Source: an uncultured Ruminococcus sp. (lineage in GTDB: Bacteria; Bacillota; Clostridia; Oscillospirales; Ruminococcaceae). Taken from it: 64,000 nt of DNA. The notes beneath the pieces were generated by a model, which was not told the DNA's origin, ran no database searches, and was given only the letters and a program-made list of their open reading frames with translations. This document shows, piece after piece, positions 48,227 through 58,083 of the stretch. The number at the start of each line of letters is the position of its first letter. Within the stretch, counting starts at the first letter, position 1. The stretch spans positions 1-64,000 of the forward strand of contig CANQVK010000010.1 of assembly GCA_947627275.1 (NCBI GenBank), written 5' to 3'. The position numbers and the translations under genes were made by a program.

Positions 48227-49522
48227 TTACTTGACTTGTCTGTAATCATCAATAAGACGAATAATTACATCACGTAGCAATTCTACCTGATAGTCGCCTA
48301 TTATCGGCTCTAAATGGCTGCCGCCGACTCCCGAGTCGTCAGTCAGGAAAACGTATGTTCCATTGGTAGCAGCAGCAAGGACGCGTGCAAAAATTTCCGT
48401 ATCACGATCGGAATTTGACGAAACTACGGGAACTACATGTATTCCCTGCTCGCTTGCGGCGTATATAGCCCTGTCAAGCTCCGACTTGGTTCCGCTGTGG
48501 GGAGGAGCGTCAAATATAAGGAACGCCACCTTGACCGCCTCGCTGTCCCATTGAGTGTCAGCCAATGTCTCGGTGAGTATTTCCGCCACAGCTTCGGGGC
48601 TATCGCCGCCTCCCGATGCTGTTTCGGCATTGAGACAAGCGGAGATCTCGGCTGTATCGGAAGTAAATGGATTACATTTCGTTATATATTCGTCCCCTTT
48701 ATCACGATAGAAATTAACGGAATACTCAATATCGTCCGAGCCGACAGCCTCCGCAATAGAGCCGAATTCGCTTTGCAGAAAAAGTATTTCGTCGCCCATT
48801 GATCCCGTAGTATCGAGAATGAACATGACCTGCGTTTTCTCGTACAAGCTCTCGGGCGTTTCGAGGACTGCCTGCATCGTTTCGTTAATTGCAGACGTCT
48901 GATCGTTCCCCTGACCGCCGTCATCGCCCTGCCCGTTCATTTCAATGGGGAGCTGCTGTGACGTTTCTCCTGATACCACATTGACAAAATCAAGCTCCTG
49001 CGGCTCTGTATCGGGATAAAACAAATACGCTGCGCCGTCCTTTCCGCTGACTGCCGACCATACCGAATTTCCGTCCTTATCCATGAGAACTGCCGTAACA
49101 TTCGGCAGAGGAACACCTGCGCCGTCCGTGATCTCAACCTTGATACGCCTTGTGACATCGAAACAATATTCTGGAAGAGCGATCGTTCCCGACGATATAA
49201 GATTTAGGAAAAATCCCCAGTTATCGTTGTCGTTCCACTCGCCTGCCGTAAGAACGCCTATCTTATCGCTGTTATCAATTTCTTCATGAACTTCCCCCTG
49301 TTCGGGAGCAGCCTCGGGACTTTCCGCTGCGTCCTCCGCCGCAGGTTCCTCAAGTCCAGCTTCCGCTTCATCGGCGGAGGACTCGTCAGCATCAAACGAT
49401 TCTCCTTCGATCGGAGCAGCCGTCGAGGAATAGGAGCAGGACTCTTCATCACTTCCGCAGCCGGTAAGACCTGCCGCCATCGTAATACACATAAGATATG
49501 CTATCGCTTTTTTAATATTCAT
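48227..49522 (-). CDS. Lipoprotein with von Willebrand factor A domain
   Basis: Protein of 431 residues. The lipobox LTGC at about 19-22 is followed by an acidic low-complexity linker (about 25-85), a beta-rich domain (about 95-190) and a vWA domain (about 230-425) with the metal-binding MIDAS motif DTTGSMGDE. It should sit on the outer face of the membrane. vWA domains mediate protein contacts; its ligand is unknown. It runs opposite to its neighbours, ends next to hairpin copy 1 and has no close operon partner. Confidence 0.88.
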   Translation of the reverse strand: MNIKKAIAYLMCITMAAGLTGCGSDEESCSYSSTAAPIEGESFDADESSADEAEAGLEEPAAEDAAESPEAAPEQGEVHEEIDNSDKIGVLTAGEWNDNDNWGFFLNLISSGTIALPEYCFDVTRRIKVEITDGAGVPLPNVTAVLMDKDGNSVWSAVSGKDGAAYLFYPDTEPQELDFVNVVSGETSQQLPIEMNGQGDDGGQGNDQTSAINETMQAVLETPESLYEKTQVMFILDTTGSMGDEILFLQSEFGSIAEAVGSDDIEYSVNFYRDKGDEYITKCNPFTSDTAEISACLNAETASGGGDSPEAVAEILTETLADTQWDSEAVKVAFLIFDAPPHSGTKSELDRAIYAASEQGIHVVPVVSSNSDRDTEIFARVLAAATNGTYVFLTDDSGVGGSHLEPIIGDYQVELLRDVIIRLIDDYRQVK

Positions 49523-49696
49523 AAAAACACTTCCTTCTGATTATTCTGAATTTGTTCTTTTCCGCATTATATCACGATTCAGGGCGTTAGTCAATAAGTC
49601 TCCGAATATATTAAACAAAATGTAATTTCATTGTAATTTTGCTTTTTTTAATGTAATTCTATGGTAATTATTGCATAAATTTTGAAATTATTCAGA

Positions 49697-49726
49697 TTGA
49701 CTTTAGTAATTAAAATGTGATATAAT
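49697..49726 (+). promoter_or_regulatory. Promoter of pth-mfd
   Basis: TTGACT and TATAAT with 18 bases between, about 100 bases before the pth start. The 304-base gap (49523-49826) otherwise holds only AT-rich sequence. Confidence 0.75.
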
Positions 49727-49826
49727 GTTAAGGTAACGATCCGACCGCATATATATATTTGCTGCTATTGCATTTAGCATTCTTGACAATAGTGGAAAGT
49801 ATATAAAGAAAGGAATGAAAACCAAA

Positions 49827-50453
49827 ATGAGTATTTTTGACGTGTTCGACAGAATTTCGCAAAATTCTCAGTCACCACGAGGTAAAATAGAATATATAAT
49901 AGCAGGACTTGGCAATCCGGGGCTTGAATACGAGGGAACTCGCCATAACGCCGGTTCTTTCACCGTTGACGTCCTTGCAGGACAGCTCGGCGAAAGTATA
50001 AACCGCCTGAAATTCAAGGGCAAGACCGCCGAGGTCACTATAAACGGAATACGCTGCCTGCTCCTTAAACCCACCACATACATGAACAACAGCGGAGAAT
50101 CCATAGTGCAGGCGCTTGAATTCTATAAGCTGGACACCGACCGCCTTATCGTTATTTACGACGACATTTCCCTCGAACCCGGCAGGCTCAGGATACGCCG
50201 CAAGGGCAGCCACGGCGGTCACAACGGCATACGCAACATTATAGAGCTTACGGGTAAAGACGATTTTCAGCGCATAAAAATGGGCGTGGGAAAAAAGCCG
50301 CACCCCGACTACGACCTTGCAAAATGGGTACTCGGAAAATTCGGAAAGGACGATTCCGCAAAAATGATGTCCGCTGCCGAAAACGCCTGCGAGTGCCTGA
50401 AACTCATGGTGCAGGGCAAAACGGACGAAGCTATGAACAAGTACAACTCATAG
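49827..50453 (+). CDS. pth: Peptidyl-tRNA hydrolase
   Basis: Protein of 208 residues. IIAGLGNPGLEYEGTRHNAG contains the catalytic histidine, and KPTTYMNNSGES, VIYDDISLEPGRLRIRRKGS and GHNGIRNII follow, the full Pth signature. An extension of about 25 residues lies before the usual start. ATG at 49827 is chosen; an ATG four codons earlier directly touches the AAGGA and is less likely. It frees peptides from stalled tRNAs. mfd follows after 9 bases, a common Firmicutes pair. Confidence 0.95.
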   Translation: MSIFDVFDRISQNSQSPRGKIEYIIAGLGNPGLEYEGTRHNAGSFTVDVLAGQLGESINRLKFKGKTAEVTINGIRCLLLKPTTYMNNSGESIVQALEFYKLDTDRLIVIYDDISLEPGRLRIRRKGSHGGHNGIRNIIELTGKDDFQRIKMGVGKKPHPDYDLAKWVLGKFGKDDSAKMMSAAENACECLKLMVQGKTDEAMNKYNS

Positions 50454-50462
50454 GAGAGTTAC

Positions 50463-53400
50463 ATGAAACTTTTCGGTAATATTTTCAGCGGACTTTCGGG
50501 ATATAAAAGCATTCTCGAATGTCTGAACAAAAACATTTCGCCTGTCTCTGTGACAGGTCTTTCTCACATACACAGAGCGCACCTTGTTTCCGCAATGGCA
50601 GGAAACAAGGTCATGCTTGTTGTATCGGGTACGGAGGCTGAAGCCAAAAAACTCTGCGACGATATAAACATGATGACCGGCAGGGATTCCGCCGTTCTCT
50701 TTCCGTCCCGTGAACAGGTCTACACTTCGGTAGACAGCGCAAATCACGAATATGAATATATGCGCATCTCTGCCCTTGCACGCGCGGTACGGGGCAGCTG
50801 CGAAGTGATCTGCGCAAGTATCGAAGCTGTGATGCAACCCGTTATCCCACCCGATATACTGATTGCCTCCGCAATCGAACTTTCCGAGGGGCAGACTGTT
50901 GACAGAAGCAGCCTTTTCCTTGAACTGACAAAATACGGCTATCAGCGCTGCGAAAAGGTCGAGGGCGCGTCGCAGTTTTCCGTTCGGGGAAGTATCATAG
51001 ATATTTTTCCCGTACAGTCCGACCGTCCTGTGCGTATCGAGCTTTGGGGCGATGAGATCGACAGCATTGCGGAATTTGATACGGACACTCAGCGGCGTTC
51101 CGATGAAATGCTGAAAACTCTGGAGATCTCCCCTGCAAGCGAATTGCTCTGCGATGTAAACGAGCTTGCCGACCGCCTTGAAACGCTTATCAAAAAGGTT
51201 CGGGGCAGACATATGGAGCTTGTCCGCGAACACCTCGGCGCGGACGTGAAACGTCTCAGGTCAGGCGAAATACTCCCCCACGGCATGAAATACTACAGCC
51301 TTGCATATGACGGAATATACACGGTTTTCGACTATATAGACGGAGCTGTGCTTTTCAGCGACTATTCAAACATCATGGAGGCTGCAAACGGGGTAACGTC
51401 GCGTTTCAGCGAGGATGTCAGGATACTCATGGAGGAGGGACAGCTCTGCAAGGGACTGGGCGGTCTTATTGTCGAACTGCCGCAATTGCAGATACTCGCT
51501 GAAAAGAAATGCTGCTTCTATCTGAGCAACTTTTTACAGGGCGGCGAACACGTTGACTTCCGCTGCATAATCAGCTTCGAGGCGCTGCAAACGGCTTCAT
51601 GGGGCGGCGAATTGAAGCCCCTTATGGAGGAGCTTTCCGACTATTCCGAACGAGGCTACAAAATAATCCTCTGCGCCGGAAGTGAGAAAACTCTCCCCAT
51701 TATAAAGGAAGATCTCGAAAACAACGGTCTGCCCTGCGATATTGCCCGTAATGATACTGAACCCCGTACAGGACGCGTCTGCCTTATATCCGGCGGACTG
51801 AGCAGCGGCTTTGAGTACCCCGAGACTAAATGCGTGCTTATCGCTCAGGGACGTTCTATGGATTCCCGATCGACCCGAAGCCGAAAAAAGAAAAAGCCTA
51901 AAGCCGAGGAGATACGTTCCCTTTCAGACATTACAGAGGGCGACCTTATAGTACACAGCAGCCACGGTATCGGACGGTTCATCGGCATACGAAAACTTGA
52001 ATTCGACGGCGTTACAAAGGATTACATAACCATTCAATACGCAGGTACAGACAAGCTGTATATTCCCGTAACGCAGCTTGACATGGTATCGAAATACATC
52101 GGTCCGAGAGACGATACGGGAGTTAAGCTCACAAAGCTCAGCTCGGGAGACTGGCAGAAGAAAAAAAATAACGTCCGCCGTGCCGTGAAAGATATGGCGC
52201 AGGAGTTGATTGCGCTTTATGCTAAGCGTGAACAAAGCGAGGGGTTCGCATTCTATCCAGACGACGAGATACAGCACGATTTCGAGGAACGCTTCCCTTA
52301 TGTGGAAACCGAGGATCAGCTTACTGCAATTGCCGAAATAAAAGCTGATATGGAACGTCCCCGCCCTATGGAAAGACTGCTGTGCGGAGACGTAGGCTTC
52401 GGCAAAACGGAAGTCGCTCTGCGTGCGGCTATGAAATGCGTTCTTTCGGGAAAGCAATGCGCTATACTTGCGCCTACCACCGTTCTTGCATATCAGCACT
52501 ATCAGACGGCTCTGCGGAGATTTGAGCAGTTCCCCGTAAATATAGAGCTTCTCAGCCGCTACCGCACCCCGTCCCAGCAGGCGGAAATAATCAAAAAGCT
52601 CAAACAGGGCAGAATAGACATACTTATCGGGACGCACAAGATAATACAGAAAAGCGTTGTTTTCCGTGACCTCGGACTTGCCGTCATTGACGAGGAACAG
52701 CGTTTCGGGGTCGCTCACAAGGAAAAATTCAAGGAGAGCTTTTCGGGAGTAGACGTGCTTATGCTTTCCGCTACGCCTATACCCAGAACTCTCAACATGG
52801 CTATGAGCGGAATACGCGATATGTCCGTGCTTGAAGAACCGCCGCAGGACAGGTATCCGGTGCAGACATACGTTATCGAATACAACACCGCCACCCTTAT
52901 GCAAGCCGTTTCAAGGGAGCTTCGGCGAGGCGGACAGGTATACTATATCCACAACAGGGTCGAAACTATCGTTTCCTGTGCGTCAAAACTGCAAGAAATG
53001 CTTCCCGAGGCACGAATCGCTGTCGCACACGGACAGATGAATCAGGAGGAAATGTCCGATATATGGGAACAGCTTGTAGAACATGAGGTTGACATACTGG
53101 TCTGCACGACTATTATCGAAACAGGCGTTGACGTGCCGAATGTAAACACCCTTATTATAGAGGACGCCGACCGCTTCGGCTTGTCTCAGCTGTATCAGCT
53201 CAGAGGACGCGTGGGACGCTCCAACCGCAGGGGCTACGCTTATTTCACTTATAAGAGAGATAAAGTCCTTACCGAAATAGCGGCAAAAAGACTAAGCGCA
53301 ATGAAAGAGTTTACACGCTTCGGCAGCGGTTTCCGTATCGCCCTTCGCGACCTTGAAATACGAGGCGCGGGAAGTATTTTAGGGGGCAGTCAGCACGGTC

Positions 53401-53924
53401 ATATGGAGGCGGTGGGCTACGATATGTACCTGCGGCTGCTGTCCGAAGCCATTACGGAAGAAAAAGGCGAAAAACCCGAAAAAATTCCCGAATGCCTTGT
53501 GGATATACAAATCGACGCACACATACCTGAAAAATATATTTCAAGCCTTAATCAGCGTTTGGAAATCTACAGAAGGATCATGACCATAACGGCGGACGAG
53601 GATAGATCCGACCTTATTGACGAGCTTATTGACCGCTACGGCGAACCTCCCAAGGCTGTGATAGGACTCATAGAAGTCTCGCTTCTGAGAAACAAGGCGG
53701 CGCATCTGGGAATTACGGAGATCTCTCAGAAAAACGCTCAGATGTATTTCTACACCCAATATCTCAATACGGCACAGATAGCCGCGCTTTCCGCCGCATT
53801 CAAGGGGAAGATCACCTTTAACGGCTCGGGAAAATCTTATGTTTCCGTAAAGATAAACCCCAAAATACTGCCCTTTGAAATGATGAAAGGAGTCATAAAT
53901 ATAATAGAAAAAGCAGGACTGTAA
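50463..53924 (+). CDS. mfd: Transcription-repair coupling factor
   Basis: Protein of 1153 residues, the full family length. A UvrB-like N-terminus (to about 340), the RNA polymerase-interacting CarD-like domain (about 480-560, GDLIVHSSHGIGRFIGI), a helicase pair with GDVGFGKTEVALRAA, DEEQRFGV, SATPIPRTL and the RecG-like part (QLRGRVGRSNRRGYAY), and the C-terminal TRCF domain are all in order. It removes RNA polymerase stalled at lesions and recruits UvrA. GGAGAG lies before the start. Confidence 0.97.
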   Translation: MKLFGNIFSGLSGYKSILECLNKNISPVSVTGLSHIHRAHLVSAMAGNKVMLVVSGTEAEAKKLCDDINMMTGRDSAVLFPSREQVYTSVDSANHEYEYMRISALARAVRGSCEVICASIEAVMQPVIPPDILIASAIELSEGQTVDRSSLFLELTKYGYQRCEKVEGASQFSVRGSIIDIFPVQSDRPVRIELWGDEIDSIAEFDTDTQRRSDEMLKTLEISPASELLCDVNELADRLETLIKKVRGRHMELVREHLGADVKRLRSGEILPHGMKYYSLAYDGIYTVFDYIDGAVLFSDYSNIMEAANGVTSRFSEDVRILMEEGQLCKGLGGLIVELPQLQILAEKKCCFYLSNFLQGGEHVDFRCIISFEALQTASWGGELKPLMEELSDYSERGYKIILCAGSEKTLPIIKEDLENNGLPCDIARNDTEPRTGRVCLISGGLSSGFEYPETKCVLIAQGRSMDSRSTRSRKKKKPKAEEIRSLSDITEGDLIVHSSHGIGRFIGIRKLEFDGVTKDYITIQYAGTDKLYIPVTQLDMVSKYIGPRDDTGVKLTKLSSGDWQKKKNNVRRAVKDMAQELIALYAKREQSEGFAFYPDDEIQHDFEERFPYVETEDQLTAIAEIKADMERPRPMERLLCGDVGFGKTEVALRAAMKCVLSGKQCAILAPTTVLAYQHYQTALRRFEQFPVNIELLSRYRTPSQQAEIIKKLKQGRIDILIGTHKIIQKSVVFRDLGLAVIDEEQRFGVAHKEKFKESFSGVDVLMLSATPIPRTLNMAMSGIRDMSVLEEPPQDRYPVQTYVIEYNTATLMQAVSRELRRGGQVYYIHNRVETIVSCASKLQEMLPEARIAVAHGQMNQEEMSDIWEQLVEHEVDILVCTTIIETGVDVPNVNTLIIEDADRFGLSQLYQLRGRVGRSNRRGYAYFTYKRDKVLTEIAAKRLSAMKEFTRFGSGFRIALRDLEIRGAGSILGGSQHGHMEAVGYDMYLRLLSEAITEEKGEKPEKIPECLVDIQIDAHIPEKYISSLNQRLEIYRRIMTITADEDRSDLIDELIDRYGEPPKAVIGLIEVSLLRNKAAHLGITEISQKNAQMYFYTQYLNTAQIAALSAAFKGKITFNGSGKSYVSVKINPKILPFEMMKGVINIIEKAGL

Positions 53925-54033
53925 TTTTTTGTATGAAATAAACCAAAAAAGTAAGCGAACATTGTGCAAAATGACCCTTTACAAATTGTTTGTTTTATGT
54001 TAAGATAATTATATGAAAATTTTATCCTCTGTT

Positions 54034-54192
54034 ATACTAAACGCTATAGCAAAACGCGCAATAAATGACAAGCAGATTTTGCACATGGCAAGGCGGAGGA
54101 CGCAGGCATACTGTCGTATGGCAAGGATGACAACGACGCTGTGTGTAAAATATGCTGTTAGATATGCGTGATTTGCTATAGCGTTTAGTATA
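54034..54192. repeat. 159-bp hairpin element, copy 2
   Basis: The ends pair as near-perfect inverted copies beginning TATACTAAACGCTATAGCAA, 21 bases each. The inside has GCAGGCATACTGTCGTATGG, shared with copies at 48006 and 61407. No coding frame is evident. It lies between the mfd stop and the next gene. Confidence 0.8.
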
Positions 54193-54274
54193 TACTCGGC
54201 GCTGTTGTTGCCGTTGCTTTAACTGTAAGAAATATAAAGTAATTTAACGCATAATTTACCGAATAATTAAAAAT

Positions 54275-54299
54275 GCCCTCTGAAAAAGAGGGCTTTTTT
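54275..54299 (+). terminator. Terminator of the pth-mfd transcript
   Basis: GCCCTCT and AGAGGGC pair around 5 bases, followed by six T. It lies 350 bases past mfd. Two further inverted pairs, ATTGCTCC/GGAGCAAT (54318-54377) and GTCAAC/GTTGAC (54326-54342), lie before the next gene. Confidence 0.75.
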
Positions 54300-54407
54300 G
54301 TAAAAAATCGAACAACTATTGCTCCGTCAACTGAACGTTGACAAATATTGACGGCAAGGTTTAGTTTTGGGAGCAATATTACGAAAACGACAAAAGGAGA
54401 ACATAAA

Positions 54408-55367
54408 ATGGACTTAAAAAAAATAATTGCGGCTTTATCTTTTATCACAATGACAGCCGCTTTCACAGGCTGCGGCGAAAAGGAACCCTCATCGGACAGC
54501 TCGGAATCCTCATCGTCTGCACCGCAAACGGCCACTCAGGCTGAGGACGCCACCGAAGCGGAACTTGAACCGCCTACCCCTGCTGAATGCAGCGACCCTA
54601 ACGCTGTCACATTTGACGACGGCGATCTCGGCTTTGCCGCAACGAAGCTTGACGACCCCGATTCGGCACAGGGCGAGCTTGAAATTGTTTCGGTCAACGG
54701 TAACTCCATGCTGAAATTTGTTGACAGCGGCACGAATTTCGCAGACGGCACGGTGCAGAAAATAAAGTTCGACGGCGCAAAAATGCTCAGTACGGAAAAC
54801 CTCGAAAAAGTCCGTTCCATTGAAATGGACGTATACGCCGACGCAACCTCGGACGCCTTTGTAAACGAGGACGATGAAAACGTCAAAGCTCCCGGCTGGA
54901 TAGGCGGAGGCGGCGGCGCAAGTCTCCCCAACGGCAAATGGTATGAGTTTGCCGAATGGGAGGGCGGAGAATATAACTTTGAAATGTCGGGCGCAGTTCA
55001 TGTTGAACTGAAATTCCTCCTCGCTGCCGGCGGTCAATGCTGGGACGATACCATGACCGAAGCGACTTTTCAGATAATGCGCTGGGGCGCGCAGAACGAA
55101 GGCAGTCTGTATGTGGATAATATCGTGTTCAAGGACGAGGACGGCAACTCGCTGCCGATAGAAAAATCCGCAGCTTCGGAGCCTGATGAAAGCCCAACGG
55201 ATGCGCCTGTTTCAGACGAAAGTTCCGAGGACGCCACTATTTCCGATGAAATGCGCAGACAAACTGCGTCCATTTCTGCTGAGTTTGAATCCAGAATTGA
55301 AGAAATTAAAAAGAAAATGGAGGAAGCTGAAAAATTTACGCTCCCTGCCGGCAACTCAGGCAGATAA
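54408..55367 (+). CDS. Lipoprotein with possible carbohydrate-binding domain
   Basis: Protein of 319 residues. The lipobox TGC at about 20-22 precedes a serine-rich linker (about 24-60), a beta-rich domain of about 170 residues (about 65-245) with tryptophans and a closing NEGSLYVDNIVFKDEDGN strand, then an acidic linker and a C-terminal coiled helix. The ending of the beta domain is typical of jelly-roll carbohydrate-binding modules. AAAGGAG precedes the start at 54408. It stands directly before cellobiose phosphorylase, so sugar capture at the surface is plausible. No known family is certain. Confidence 0.65.
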   Translation: MDLKKIIAALSFITMTAAFTGCGEKEPSSDSSESSSSAPQTATQAEDATEAELEPPTPAECSDPNAVTFDDGDLGFAATKLDDPDSAQGELEIVSVNGNSMLKFVDSGTNFADGTVQKIKFDGAKMLSTENLEKVRSIEMDVYADATSDAFVNEDDENVKAPGWIGGGGGASLPNGKWYEFAEWEGGEYNFEMSGAVHVELKFLLAAGGQCWDDTMTEATFQIMRWGAQNEGSLYVDNIVFKDEDGNSLPIEKSAASEPDESPTDAPVSDESSEDATISDEMRRQTASISAEFESRIEEIKKKMEEAEKFTLPAGNSGR

Positions 55368-55400
55368 AAATTAATTTTTGTGTAAATTATTATGAAACTA

Positions 55401-55429
55401 TTGCAAAATTCTGAAAAAAATGTTATAAT
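55401..55429 (+). promoter_or_regulatory. Promoter of the cellobiose phosphorylase gene
   Basis: TTGCAA and TATAAT are 17 bases apart, with the same surrounding bases as the GH9 promoter (45371-45399). Confidence 0.82.
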
Positions 55430-55479
55430 AAAATAAACATAAAACCTCTCCCTCTGAGGTAAAAAAGGAGAATAAAAAA

Positions 55480-57876
55480 ATGAATTACGGACATTTCGAC
55501 CTTGAAAATAAGGAATATGTTATCACAGATCCCGCAACCCCCGCGCCTTGGGCTAACTATCTCGGCGACCCCGAGTACGGCGCAATGATCTCAAACAATG
55601 CGGCAGGCTACAGCTTCGTAAAATCAGGAGCTAACGGCAGACTGCTCCGTTTCCGTTTCAACTCCGATATGGCTCTGCCCGGAAGATATATTTATATCCG
55701 TGATAATTCCGACGGCGACTACTGGTCGGCTTCATGGCAGCCTGTAGGAAAGCCGCTCGATAAATACAAGTCCGAATGCCGCCACGGTACCGCTTACACT
55801 GTTATCTCCGCCGAATATTCTGAAATAAAGTCCGAGGTGACTTACTATGTCCCCTACGGAAAAACTTATGAGGTATGGCGCGCAAAGCTCACCAATACAG
55901 GCGATAAGGAGAGAAAGCTTTCCGTTTACGGCTTCTGCGAGTTCACAAACGAAAATAACTACGAGCAGGATCAGGTGAACCTACAGTATACCCTTTTTAT
56001 CACACGCACAAGCTTTGAGGAAAACAAGATACTCCAGCACATCAACGAAAACGATGGACGCGACGAATCAGGCTCAAATCACCGTGAACGCTTCTTCGGC
56101 ATGGTCGGCGCTGATATTTCCGCATATAACGGCTCTCTCAGCGACTTTATCGGACCTTACAGAACCTATTCAAACCCTATCGCCGTTGAGTCGGGCAAGT
56201 GCAACAACAAGATGAACTACAACTCCAATTCATGCGGAGCTTTGCAGAGCGACATTACCCTTGCTCCCGGAGAAACGAGAGAGCTTATTTACATCGTCGG
56301 TCAGCGTGACAACGTTCAGGCAAACGCTATTCTCAACGAATATAAGGCTGAGGGAAAGGTAGATGCCGATGTCGCTGAGCTTAAGAATTTTTGGCATACT
56401 CAGCTCGATAATTTTCAGGTTGAAACGCCGTCCGCCGAGTTCAACAACATGATAAACGTCTGGAACGCTTATCAGTGCTTCATTACCTTTATCTGGTCGA
56501 GAGCAGCTTCTTTCATTTACTGCGGACTCAGAAACGGCTACGGCTATCGCGATACCGTTCAGGACATTCAGGGCATCATTCACCTCAACCCCGAAATGGC
56601 TGCGGACAAGATACGCTTTATGCTCTCCGCACAGGTTGACAACGGCGGAGGACTTCCTTTGGTTAAGTTCAACCATAATGCAGGTCACGAAAATACTCCC
56701 GACGACCCCGAATACGTCAAGGAAACAGGTCACCCCTCTTACCGTGCGGACGATGCTCTCTGGTTGTTCCCCACAATTGTTAAATATATCGGCGAAAGCG
56801 GCAACAAGGCGTTCCTCGATGAGGTCATTGTTTACGCTAACGGCGGCGAAGCTACGGTTTACGAACATCTCAAGAATGCGATAAGATTCTCTATGGAACG
56901 CCTTGGCGTTCACGATATGCCTGCTGGACTTCATGCGGACTGGAACGACTGTCTCCGTCTCGGCGCAAAGGGTGAATCGACATTTGTTGCGTTCCAGCTC
57001 TACTACGCAATGACCGTTATCAAGGATATGGCGGACTCTAAGGGCGATAAATCATACTCCGAATATATTACAGGCGTTCAGTCAAAACTCGGCGAAGCTC
57101 TTGAAAAGTGCTGGGACGAGGACAGATTTATCCGCGGCATTCGTGAGGACGGCACTATCGTAGGAGCTAAACATGACCCCGAAGCAAATATGTGGCTGAA
57201 TCCTCAGTCATGGAGCATTATCTCGGGCTTTGCTTCTGCCGAACAGGCGGACAAGGCTATGAACAGCGTTCACGAGATACTGAATACCCCATACGGAGCT
57301 AAGCTCCTTGAACCGCCTTATAAGGATCACTATTTTGACGGCGCATTGATGCACATTTTCAACGATGACACCAAAGAGAACGGCGGTATTTTCTCACAGT
57401 CTCAGGGCTGGCTGATACTTGCCGAAGCTCTTATGGGTCACGGAGATCGCGCGTTTGAATACTTCAAGGAAAGCTCCCCCGCTTCAATGAATGACAAGGC
57501 TGAAATACGTGTTATGGAACCATATGTACACGGTCAGTTTACCGAGAGTAAAGCTTCGCCCTATGAGGGTCGTTCGCACGTTCATTGGCTTACGGGTACT
57601 GCTTCTACTGTTATGGTCGGCTGCGTTGAAGGTATCTGCGGCATGAGACCCGACGCTGACGGTCTGACTATAGCTCCCTCTATCCCCTCCGAATGGGACG
57701 GCTTCAAGATCTCCAAGACATTCCGAGGCAAGAAACTGAATATATCAGTGGATAACTCCGCACACGCTGAAAGCGGCGTCAAGTCAATAACTCTCAACGG
57801 AGAGCTTCTGGAGGGCAATTACGTTCCTGCGAACAAGCTTGCCGAGATCAACGAGATCAAAGTTGTGCTTGGTTAA
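55480..57876 (+). CDS. cbp: Cellobiose phosphorylase (GH94)
   Basis: Protein of 798 residues, the size of cellobiose rather than cellodextrin phosphorylases. The N-terminal beta-sandwich (about 1-290), linker helices and (alpha/alpha)6 barrel are complete. The barrel holds RNGYGYRDTVQD and HADWNDCLRLG with Asp490, the position of the general acid in characterised family members, and later PYVHGQFTES. It splits cellobiose with phosphate into glucose 1-phosphate and glucose in the cytoplasm, saving ATP. There is no signal peptide. AAAGGAG precedes the ATG. It complements the secreted GH9 enzyme and shares its promoter type. Confidence 0.94.
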   Translation: MNYGHFDLENKEYVITDPATPAPWANYLGDPEYGAMISNNAAGYSFVKSGANGRLLRFRFNSDMALPGRYIYIRDNSDGDYWSASWQPVGKPLDKYKSECRHGTAYTVISAEYSEIKSEVTYYVPYGKTYEVWRAKLTNTGDKERKLSVYGFCEFTNENNYEQDQVNLQYTLFITRTSFEENKILQHINENDGRDESGSNHRERFFGMVGADISAYNGSLSDFIGPYRTYSNPIAVESGKCNNKMNYNSNSCGALQSDITLAPGETRELIYIVGQRDNVQANAILNEYKAEGKVDADVAELKNFWHTQLDNFQVETPSAEFNNMINVWNAYQCFITFIWSRAASFIYCGLRNGYGYRDTVQDIQGIIHLNPEMAADKIRFMLSAQVDNGGGLPLVKFNHNAGHENTPDDPEYVKETGHPSYRADDALWLFPTIVKYIGESGNKAFLDEVIVYANGGEATVYEHLKNAIRFSMERLGVHDMPAGLHADWNDCLRLGAKGESTFVAFQLYYAMTVIKDMADSKGDKSYSEYITGVQSKLGEALEKCWDEDRFIRGIREDGTIVGAKHDPEANMWLNPQSWSIISGFASAEQADKAMNSVHEILNTPYGAKLLEPPYKDHYFDGALMHIFNDDTKENGGIFSQSQGWLILAEALMGHGDRAFEYFKESSPASMNDKAEIRVMEPYVHGQFTESKASPYEGRSHVHWLTGTASTVMVGCVEGICGMRPDADGLTIAPSIPSEWDGFKISKTFRGKKLNISVDNSAHAESGVKSITLNGELLEGNYVPANKLAEINEIKVVLG

Positions 57877-57897
57877 TATTTACGGATAATACAAAAT

Positions 57898-57921
57898 GCG
57901 GAGCTAAAAAGCTCCGCTTTT
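57898..57921 (+). terminator. Terminator of the phosphorylase gene
   Basis: GCGGAGCT and AGCTCCGC pair around four A, followed by four T. Confidence 0.88.
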
Positions 57922-58083
57922 GTGCGTTTGTACCAATTTGACTTATCTTTAAATTTATGCTATAAGCGGCGTGTCACTGCACGCTATGTCGCGTTAAAAA
58001 ATTTTTATTGAAATTTATTTCCGCGTCTGTTGCAATTTTGCAGCTAATATGATATAATGTAAGATGCGATCGGAGGCGTGGTA

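Noticed and set aside
51924-52904. Long minus-strand reading frame inside mfd
   Set aside because: mfd is complete with all motifs on the other strand, and the opposite frame shows no known motif or start signal.
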